Shown piece after piece: positions 7,333 to 11,454 of a stretch of DNA of 11,454 nucleotides. The DNA is taken from the NCBI GenBank assembly GCA_024644505.1, contig JAHEHQ010000047.1, forward strand, positions 1 through 11,454, read 5' to 3'. How positions within the stretch are numbered: the stretch's first letter is position 1; every line of letters starts with the position of its first letter. Origin of the DNA: Gammaproteobacteria bacterium (GTDB taxonomy: Bacteria; Pseudomonadota; Gammaproteobacteria; Chromatiales; Chromatiaceae). Below the pieces are notes generated by a model, which was given only the letters and a program-made list of their open reading frames with translations, was not told the DNA's origin and did no database searches. The position numbers and the translations under genes were made by a program.

Positions 7333-8256
7333 TTACCCGGTCAGCAGAAATTCGAGCAGCGCCTTCTGGGCATGCATGCGGTTTTCCGCTTCGTCCCAGA
7401 CCACGCTCCGGACGCCGTCGATCACGGAGGCGGAGACCTCTTCGCCGCGGTGGGCGGGCAGACAGTGCATGAACAGGGCGTCCTTGTCGGCGCGGGCCAT
7501 GAGGGCGTCGTTCACCTGGTAGCCGGCGAAGATCCGCTCACGCTCGGCCTGTTCCCCCTCCTGTCCCATGCTGGCCCAGACGTCTGTGACCACCAGATCT
7601 GCCCCCTCGGCTGCTGCCATCGGATCCGGAATCACTTTGCAGCGGTCTCCGGCGGCGCCGAGGATCCCGGTGTCCGGTTCATACCCCTCCGGGCAGGCGA
7701 TATTCAGGCTGAAATCGAACTGCCTGGCCGCATTGATGTAAGAGTGGCACATGTTGTTGCCATCACCGATCCAGACCACCCTGCCCCCGGCAATATCTCC
7801 CCGGTGTTCGAAATAGGTCTGCATGTCCGCCAGCAGCTGGCAGGGGTGCAGCAGATCCGTCAGGGCATTGATCACAGGCACCCGCGAGTGTTTGGCAAAC
7901 AGCTCCAGGCCGGCATGCTCGAAGGTTCGGATCATGATGCAGTCCACCATTCTCGAGAGCACCCGGGCGCTGTCTTCGATGGGCTCGCCTCTCCCCAGTT
8001 GCGTGTCCCGGGAACTGAGAAACAGGGCATGACCGCCGAGCTGGGTCATGCCCGCCTCGAAGGAGACCCGGGTGCGGGTGGACGCCTTCTCGAAGATCAT
8101 CCCGAGGGTGCGGTTTTTCAGCGGCTCGTGGATCTCGCCGCGGTGCTGAAGCCCTTTCAGCTCGGTGGCCCTCGCGATCAGCTGCCGCAGTTCAGCCGGG
8201 CTCAAATCCAGAAGGGAGAGAAAATGTTTGGCGGAGACGCCGCTATAGCTATCCAT
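7333..8256 (-). CDS. argF: Ornithine carbamoyltransferase
   Basis: 307 residues. Cytoplasmic enzyme that joins carbamoyl phosphate to L-ornithine to give citrulline, the sixth step of arginine synthesis. All family signatures are present: the carbamoyl phosphate motif STRTR (59-63), HPCQ (137-140), the ornithine-side loop DVWASMGQE (225-233), and HCLPAHRGEEV (264-274) with the catalytic Cys. The start is the ATG at 8256, with GAGG 6 nt upstream. It follows argD by 26 nt and is almost surely in the same transcript. The anabolic reading is supported by the argD neighbour and the absence of arcA/arcC. Confidence 0.97.
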   Translation of the reverse strand: MDSYSGVSAKHFLSLLDLSPAELRQLIARATELKGLQHRGEIHEPLKNRTLGMIFEKASTRTRVSFEAGMTQLGGHALFLSSRDTQLGRGEPIEDSARVLSRMVDCIMIRTFEHAGLELFAKHSRVPVINALTDLLHPCQLLADMQTYFEHRGDIAGGRVVWIGDGNNMCHSYINAARQFDFSLNIACPEGYEPDTGILGAAGDRCKVIPDPMAAAEGADLVVTDVWASMGQEGEQAERERIFAGYQVNDALMARADKDALFMHCLPAHRGEEVSASVIDGVRSVVWDEAENRMHAQKALLEFLLTG

Positions 8257-8282
8257 TGTTCGCCTCGGAGTGCTTGGGGGGC

Positions 8283-9461
8283 TTAGCCCTGACCCAGAAA
8301 GTTTTTCAGTAGACCTGAGAGTTTTTCCGTGAGCAGATCTGCCTGCTCATCTGTGATGATCAGGGGTGGCAGCAAGCGGATCACCCGGTCGGCGGTGACG
8401 TTGATCAAGAGTCCCTCATCCAGGGCGAGGGAAACCAGATCGCCGCAGGGGCGGTCAAGCTCGATCCCAATCAGGAGCCCCTGGCCCCGAATCTCCTCCA
8501 CGCCTGCAGTACCCGCCAGGGTATCGGCAAGTCCGGAGAGGAGCCCTGCGCCCAGGGCAGCGGCGCGAGCGGGCAGGTCCTCTTTTTCGAGGGTCTCGAT
8601 CACGGCAAGCGCCGAGGCGCAGGACAGGGGGTTGCCGCCGAAAGTCGATCCATGGGATCCCGGACCGAGCGTCGTGGCGGCTTCACCCCGGGACAGGCAG
8701 GCACCGATGGGGACCCCGTTTGCCAGACCCTTGGCCAGGGTCATCACATCCGGCACTATGCCACTGTGCTGATGGGAGAACATCTGGCCGCTCCGGCCCA
8801 TGCCCGTCTGAATCTCATCGAGCATCAGGAGCCAGCCCTGGCGATCACAGATTTCCCGTAATCCGGCCAGGTAGTCTTCCGGAGGAATGTTGATACCCCC
8901 CTCTCCCTGCACCGGTTCCACCAGAACGGCAACCACATTCGAACTGTTGGCGGCAACGGATTCAATGCTCTCGATATCACCGTAGGGCACCCGCACAAAA
9001 CCCTGCACCAGGGGTTCGAAGCCCGCCTGCACCTTGCGGTTTCCGGTAGCGGACAGGGTGGCAAGGGTGCGCCCGTGGAAGCTCTGCTCCATCACCAGGA
9101 TAGCGGGATTCTCTATGCCCTTGCGGTGACCGTAAAGCCTGGCGAGCTTGATGGCGGCTTCGTTGGCCTCCGCGCCGGAGTTGCCGAAGAAGACCCGATC
9201 CATCCCGGAGATCCGGGTGAGTTCGTCGCCCAGCTGCTCCTGCAGGGGAATCCGGTAAAGGTTGGAGGTGTGTACAAGCTCTCCCGCCTGCCGGCAAAGG
9301 GCTGCCGTAACGGCAGGGTGGGCGTGTCCCAACCCGCACACCGCAATACCGGACAGGGCGTCCAGATAACGTTTTCCATCGGTATCCCACAACCAGACGC
9401 CTTCACCTTTTACGAATCTGACCGGCAGCTGTCTGTAGGTGCTCATCAACGTATCCGTCAT
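8283..9461 (-). CDS. argD: Acetylornithine aminotransferase
   Basis: 392 residues, usual for ArgD. PLP-dependent class III aminotransferase that converts N-acetylglutamate semialdehyde to N-acetylornithine, using glutamate; in many bacteria it also serves lysine synthesis. Signatures: NSGAEANEAAIKLAR (94-108), SFHGRT (127-132), EPVQGEGGI (182-190), DEIQTGMGR (215-223) and the PLP lysine K244 in TLAKGLANGVPIGA. The N-terminal LMSTYRQLPVRFVKGEG is the family's opening, so the ATG at 9461 is preferred over Met6 at 9446. The ribosome site is weak, with GGAAC about 18 nt away. It is the first gene of argD-argF, and its leader shows a possible attenuator (9482-9558). Confidence 0.95.
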   Translation of the reverse strand: MTDTLMSTYRQLPVRFVKGEGVWLWDTDGKRYLDALSGIAVCGLGHAHPAVTAALCRQAGELVHTSNLYRIPLQEQLGDELTRISGMDRVFFGNSGAEANEAAIKLARLYGHRKGIENPAILVMEQSFHGRTLATLSATGNRKVQAGFEPLVQGFVRVPYGDIESIESVAANSSNVVAVLVEPVQGEGGINIPPEDYLAGLREICDRQGWLLMLDEIQTGMGRSGQMFSHQHSGIVPDVMTLAKGLANGVPIGACLSRGEAATTLGPGSHGSTFGGNPLSCASALAVIETLEKEDLPARAAALGAGLLSGLADTLAGTAGVEEIRGQGLLIGIELDRPCGDLVSLALDEGLLINVTADRVIRLLPPLIITDEQADLLTEKLSGLLKNFLGQG

Positions 9462-9481
9462 GTCAGGTTACCAATAGTTCC

Positions 9482-9558
9482 TGCACCCGCCGGAGCTGGT
9501 CCTGTAAAATAAAAAGGCAGCTTCGGCCGGCGCCCAGGCTGCCCAGAAATCGGGTGCA
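9482..9558 (-). promoter_or_regulatory. Possible attenuator leader of argD
   Basis: Read on the minus strand, the 5' side segments TGCACCC (9558-9552), GCCGG (9531-9527) and AGCTG (9522-9518) can pair with one unbroken 17-nt stretch, CAGCT-CCGGC-GGGTGCA (9498-9482). The AGCTG segment is also part of the 3' arm of the terminator at 9506-9543, so the two folds exclude each other. The 3' end of the long fold stops 20 nt before the argD ATG. A regulator is not identified. A TTG-started reading through this leader contains CGC CGG (two Arg codons) and ends overlapping the argD start, but it has no good ribosome site, so a leader peptide is only a thought. Confidence 0.4.
9506..9543 (-). terminator. 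Intrinsic terminator in the argD leader
   Basis: On the minus strand GGCAGC (9543-9538) pairs with GCTGCC (9521-9516), with an inner GGC/GCC helix, followed at once by TTTTTATTTT (9515-9506). This is a standard rho-independent form. It lies upstream of argD and in the same direction, with no minus-strand gene before it, so it either ends a short RNA or acts as a premature terminator for argD. Confidence 0.6.
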
Positions 9559-9569
9559 ATCGCGTGGAA

Positions 9570-9614
9570 AAACCTGTAACTTTAATAGATTTCGTAGCTT
9601 AACACAACAGGTTT
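9570..9614 (-). promoter_or_regulatory. Candidate argD promoter inside an 8-bp inverted repeat
   Basis: AAACCTGT (9570-9577) and ACAGGTTT (9607-9614) are perfect inverted copies 29 nt apart. Between and touching them, on the minus strand, lie TTGTGT (9607-9602, 3/6 to the -35 consensus) and TAAAGT (9584-9579, 4/6 to the -10), spaced 17 bp. Transcription would start near 9572, giving a leader of about 110 nt. The inverted repeat is certain; promoter and operator roles are inferred. It does not match the usual ArgR box. Confidence 0.3.
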
Positions 9615-9642
9615 GGGAAGAAATGCCAGGGGGAGTTGTTAT
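9613..9642 (+). promoter_or_regulatory. Weak promoter candidate for the 118-residue gene
   Basis: TTGGGA (9613-9618) and TGTTAT (9637-9642) each match 4/6 of the sigma70 boxes with an 18-bp spacer, placing a start about 20 nt before the ribosome site at 9670. The region must hold a divergent promoter pair, but this choice is uncertain. Confidence 0.2.
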
Positions 9643-9669
9643 GCCCGGTAAGCGCTGCAACGCTCGGAT

Positions 9670-9675
9670 AGGAGG
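9670..9675 (+). promoter_or_regulatory. Ribosome binding site deciding a TTG start
   Basis: A perfect AGGAGG lies 6 nt before the TTG at 9682. The next possible start, GTG at 9694, would be 18 nt away, so the TTG is the better choice. Confidence 0.8.
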
Positions 9676-9681
9676 CGTCAG

Positions 9682-10038
9682 TTGATAGGTCCAGTGGATT
9701 CCAAATGTGCTGAACATCTGTGTCACACCCACAGGGAGGTCAAGCTGCCCGCATCCGCTGACGAGATGCGCATCTTCTACAACCTGACCATGGACCGCGT
9801 ACACTACTTCCCCAACCGTAATGCCATCTATTTCGTAGAGTCGGCCTACTGGGCGGTGCTCGAGATCATCAGCGTCATGCTCAAAGGCATGGGTTCCCCG
9901 ATCCGGATCGAGCAGTTGTATCTGGACAAGCGCAGCATATTCAAAGGCGGTAAAAGGGTGGTGCTGAAGCCCGAACAGGCCATTCCAATCCTTGTGGCGC
10001 TGAGGATGAAGGGGATTCAAGTGGTGGTTTCGGAGTAG
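9682..10038 (+). CDS. Conserved-looking protein of unknown function, 118 residues
   Basis: I do not recognise this protein. It starts with TTG under a perfect AGGAGG, and codons are strongly GC-ending on this strand, so it is real. There is no signal peptide and no membrane helix. The first 20 residues contain C9, H12, C14, H15 and H17, a cluster that could bind a metal. The middle is rich in aromatic residues (FYNLTMDRVHYF, IYFVESAYWAVLEII), and the end is basic with short beta-like stretches (KSIFKGGKRVVL-type pattern, then IQVVVSE). It is divergent from argD and followed by the repeat cluster and rnpB, so it may be monocistronic. The open frame on the opposite strand (9463-10086) is a shadow of this gene. 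Confidence 0.8.
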   Translation: MIGPVDSKCAEHLCHTHREVKLPASADEMRIFYNLTMDRVHYFPNRNAIYFVESAYWAVLEIISVMLKGMGSPIRIEQLYLDKRSIFKGGKRVVLKPEQAIPILVALRMKGIQVVVSE

Positions 10039-10077
10039 TGGCCATGGCTTGCCGGTATCCGGATTTATGTCCATTCC

Positions 10078-10190
10078 CCTGATCAACTGGGTAAATTACC
10101 GTTGTAGGCCCGAATTTATTCTGCCAGCTGGGTGAATTATCGTTGTAGGGCCGAATTTATTCGGCCAACAGCTGGTTGATTCAGATCAGG
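10078..10190. repeat. REP-like element bounded by inverted ends
   Basis: CCTGATC (10078-10084) and GATCAGG (10184-10190) are perfect inverted ends, with an inner pair ATCAAC (10082-10087) and GTTGAT (10175-10180). Between them lie two 40-bp copies at a 41-bp period (10087-10126, 10128-10167) that agree at 36 of 40 positions and share the core GTTGTAGG. The second copy carries a full hairpin, GGCCGAAT with ATTCGGCC. No coding frame is supported. It looks like a small non-autonomous palindromic element. Confidence 0.75.
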
Positions 10191-10191
10191 T

Positions 10192-10214
10192 ATTGGTCGA
10201 ATGAATTCGCCAAT
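10192..10214. repeat. Third palindrome of the REP-like cluster
   Basis: ATTGG-T-CGAAT pairs with ATTCG-CCAAT (ten pairs with one unpaired T). It shares the CGAAT/ATTCG core with the neighbouring 41-bp units, so it is probably a diverged related palindrome. The rest of the gap 10215-10283 shows nothing recognisable. Confidence 0.6.
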
Positions 10215-10283
10215 CCTCTGGATCAATTCCCGGCAGGCTTCTGGATAGGGCATGGAGGGTTGGTTTCGCAGTGACTCTGGAGA

Positions 10284-10312
10284 TTGCCGTATTATCTCAA
10301 TTGTCTTATTGT
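10284..10312 (+). promoter_or_regulatory. rnpB promoter
   Basis: TTGCCG (10284-10289) and TATTGT (10307-10312), each 4/6 to sigma70 consensus, are 17 bp apart. The P1 helix of RNase P RNA begins at 10320, 8 nt after the -10 box, exactly where transcription should start. Confidence 0.7.
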
Positions 10313-10319
10313 GGGTGCA

Positions 10320-10686
10320 GGGAGTCGGCCGGATGGTCGCTGTCCCGTTGATAAAACGGGGCGGAGGAAAGTCCGGGCTCCGAAGGACGGGATGCCAGGT
10401 AACGCCTGGGAGGCGCAAGCCTACGGAAAGTGCCGCAGAAAATATACCGCCCCGCACCACAGGTTCGGGGTAAGGGTGAAATGGTGCGGTAAGAGCGCAC
10501 CGCGTCGCTGGCAACAGCGGCGGCAGGGTAAACCCCATCCGGAGCAAGACCAAATAGGGGGGCAGACGGCCTCGGCCGCAATGTGTGGTCCGCACAGTCC
10601 CCGGGTAGGTTGCTTGAGGTGCGCGGTGACGCGTATCCCAGATGAATGACCATCCTCGACAGAACCCGGCTTACAGGCCGGCTCCC
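10320..10686 (+). ncRNA. rnpB: RNase P RNA, bacterial type A
   Basis: About 367 nt. The catalytic RNA that removes the 5' leader of tRNA precursors, working with the RnpA protein. The ends are set by helix P1: GGGAGTCGGCC at 10320-10330 pairs with GGCCGGCTCCC at 10676-10686 (one G-U). The universal core blocks are present in order: GGAGGAAAGTCCGGGCTCC near 10363, GCCAGGTAACGCCTGG, GTAAGGGTGAAA, GGTGCGGTAAGAGCGCACCG, GGAGCAAGACCAAATAGGGG, CCCGGGTAGGTTGCTTGAG, and AGATGAATGAC, then ACAGAACCCGGCTTA at about 10640-10674. The P3-P4 and J boxes agree with the E. coli layout. It lies directly upstream of mraZ, as in pseudomonads. Confidence 0.97.
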
Positions 10687-10861
10687 GCCTTACCCTTCAT
10701 TTCTCATCCATGTCCTAAACAACACCCATTTTGAAGAAATCACTTTAAGTCCATGCTTTAGTATGCTGTTTTTGCATGTGTTCTTTTTCTATTAAACCTC
10801 TGAAACCCCGCGTAACCCCCTGTCTTTAAAGGAACTTTCCCGCATTTTGTGGGAGATTTTC
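10687..10861 (+). other. rnpB-mraZ gap with weak terminator-like hairpin
   Basis: AT-rich 175-bp stretch without a gene. The only terminator-like element is TCCCGC (10838-10843) pairing with GTGGGA (10849-10854, one G-U) followed by GATTTTCTT, which would end leftover rnpB transcripts just before the mraZ promoter. It is weak. An earlier T-rich stretch (10762-10792) has no solid stem. Confidence 0.35.
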
Positions 10862-10891
10862 TTGACAACATCTAAAAATGCTACCTATTAT
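10862..10891 (+). promoter_or_regulatory. mraZ (dcw cluster) sigma70 promoter
   Basis: TTGACA (10862-10867, perfect) and TATTAT (10886-10891, 5/6), 18 bp apart. Transcription should start near 10898, giving a leader of about 50 nt. It would drive mraZ, rsmH and the downstream cell-division genes. Confidence 0.8.
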
Positions 10892-10915
10892 GGGGAGAAG
10901 TGGGGAAAAGTGGGT
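10891..10915 (+). promoter_or_regulatory. MraZ operator, three TGGGN boxes
   Basis: TGGGG (10891-10895), TGGGG (10901-10905) and TGGGT (10911-10915) recur every 10 bp, with 5-nt spacers AGAAG and AAAAG. E. coli MraZ is known to bind three TGGGN repeats with 5-nt spacing upstream of its own gene. Here they begin at the last base of the -10 box and cover the start site, a repressing position. Confidence 0.88.
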
Positions 10916-10931
10916 TTTTCTGGTAAACCCA
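10911..10931 (+). other. Hairpin in the mraZ leader
   Basis: TGGGTTT (10911-10917) and AAACCCA (10925-10931) form a perfect 7-bp stem with a 7-nt loop. It overlaps the third MraZ box and ends 4 nt before the ribosome site, so it could tune translation or message stability. Effect unknown. Confidence 0.5.
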
Positions 10932-10934
10932 TCA

Positions 10935-10940
10935 GAGGGG
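10935..10940 (+). promoter_or_regulatory. Ribosome binding site for mraZ
   Basis: GAGGGG lies 6 nt before the TTG at 10947 and supports that start. Confidence 0.7.
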
Positions 10941-10946
10941 GAGTCC

Positions 10947-11402
10947 TTGTTCCGGGGTGTCAACAAGCTCAACTTGGATGCAAAGGGGCGTCTGGCTGTG
11001 CCAACCCGTTATCGGGAACAGCTGAGGGTGTCCTGTGGTTCCCAGTTGGTCATCACCGTGGACACGGATCACTGTCTTCAGATCTATCCTCTCCCGGAAT
11101 GGGAAAAATTTGAAGGGAAGCTGATGAAGCTTTCCTCATTCAATAAGACCATCCGGCGCTTGCAGCGCCTTCTGGTCGGCCATGCCGCAGAGGTGGAGAT
11201 GGATGGTCAGGGGCGGATCCTGCTGCCACCGCCATTGCGTGAATTCGCAGGTTTGGAAAAGTACGCGATGTTGATCGGACAAGGAAAAAAATTCGAACTC
11301 TGGGATGAGGCGCGCTGGACAGAGCAGCGTGACGGATGGCTCGAGAACATCGATCTGGAGGATCTCGAGCTGCCGACGGAACTGGAATCGCTGTCAATTT
11401 GA
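10947..11402 (+). CDS. mraZ: MraZ transcriptional regulator
   Basis: 151 residues, close to the 152 of E. coli. DNA-binding repressor of the division and cell-wall cluster, built from two AbrB-like halves that form a ring oligomer. Each half shows its DxxxR motif: D11-AKG-R15 in NLDAKGRLAVPTRYR and D86-GQG-R90 in EMDGQGRILLPP. Other matches are YPLPEWE, RRLQRLLVGHA and KFELWDE. The start is a TTG at 10947, because the protein then begins (M)FRGVNKLNLDAKGRL like all family members and has GAGGGG 6 nt upstream. An in-frame ATG at 10878 lies inside the promoter, before the predicted transcript start. It is followed by rsmH after 2 nt. Autoregulation is expected from the operator at 10891-10915. 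Confidence 0.96.
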   Translation: MFRGVNKLNLDAKGRLAVPTRYREQLRVSCGSQLVITVDTDHCLQIYPLPEWEKFEGKLMKLSSFNKTIRRLQRLLVGHAAEVEMDGQGRILLPPPLREFAGLEKYAMLIGQGKKFELWDEARWTEQRDGWLENIDLEDLELPTELESLSI

Positions 11403-11404
11403 CG

Positions 11405-11454
11405 ATGTCCGAAACCGGGAGGCATCGACCGGTGCTTTTGGAGGAGGCGCTGGA
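11405..11454 (+). CDS. rsmH: 16S rRNA m4C1402 methyltransferase, start only
   Basis: Only 16 codons are in the window: MSETGRHRPVLLEEAL. The HxPVLLEE segment is the conserved opening of RsmH (MraW), and the gene always follows mraZ in the dcw cluster. The ATG at 11405 is 2 nt after the mraZ stop with no good ribosome site, so translation is likely coupled to mraZ. Confidence 0.88.
   Translation, partial: MSETGRHRPVLLEEAL

Noticed and set aside
9463..10086. Minus-strand open frame of 207 codons ending next to argD
   Set aside because: Antisense to the 118-residue gene, which has the strong AGGAGG and GC-ending codons; the minus frame also runs across the terminator and leader.
10137..10595. 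Minus-strand open frame of 152 codons
   Set aside because: Lies over rnpB and the REP-like repeats; rnpB conservation explains the sequence.
10753..10792. T-rich stretch after rnpB as its terminator
   Set aside because: Only a 5-bp CATGC/GCATG match with a long loop is present; too weak to call.
10878..10946. ATG at 10878 as the mraZ start
   Set aside because: It lies between the -35 and -10 boxes, before the predicted transcript start, and adds 23 residues absent from the family.

Overview
This window looks like chromosomal DNA from a GC-rich gammaproteobacterium. Three things point there: a type A RNase P RNA gene directly upstream of mraZ-rsmH, a MoxR-DUF58-DUF4381-BatA-BatB-BatC-BatD cluster with gammaproteobacterial features, and an argD-argF pair. 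Free-living or symbiotic sulfur-oxidising lineages would fit, but the genus cannot be fixed from sequence alone. No phage, IS or plasmid genes are visible, so this is mostly core chromosome.

Layout. Positions 1-7174 (minus strand) hold a tightly packed operon read from right to left: moxR (6218-7174), a DUF58 protein (5283-6203), a DUF4381 membrane protein (4747-5310), batA (3708-4754), batB (2684-3715), a TPR/acidic batC-like gene (1146-2687) and batD (1-1128, cut by the window edge). Neighbouring genes overlap by a few bases or are separated by 14-17 nt, so they are probably co-translated. Positions 7333-9461 (minus) hold argF and argD, argD first in transcription order. From 9682 the strand switches: a 118-residue protein of unknown function (TTG start), a small REP-like repeat cluster (10078-10214), rnpB (10320-10686), then mraZ (TTG start) and the first codons of rsmH, the head of the division and cell-wall (dcw) cluster.

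How the parts work together. In the bat operon a MoxR AAA+ ATPase is encoded with a DUF58 protein, two membrane-anchored von Willebrand A proteins, an exported TPR protein and BatD. Families of this kind are thought to build an envelope-associated chaperone or stress-tolerance complex. The unusual part is that the two exported partners, BatC and BatD, each carry a very long low-complexity segment. BatC has about 300 acidic residues including eight 11-residue repeats, with a perfect 66-bp duplication. BatD has about 130 residues rich in P, Q, G and Y, directly after its signal peptide.

Regulation that can be read. The mraZ promoter has a perfect -35 box, a 5/6 -10 box, and three TGGGN boxes at exact 10-bp steps, the known MraZ operator design. 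The rnpB promoter lies just upstream of the P1 helix. The argD leader contains an intrinsic terminator and a competing 17-bp long-range pairing that would disrupt it, which suggests an undescribed attenuator. That leader and the low-complexity Bat proteins are the most interesting signals in the window.
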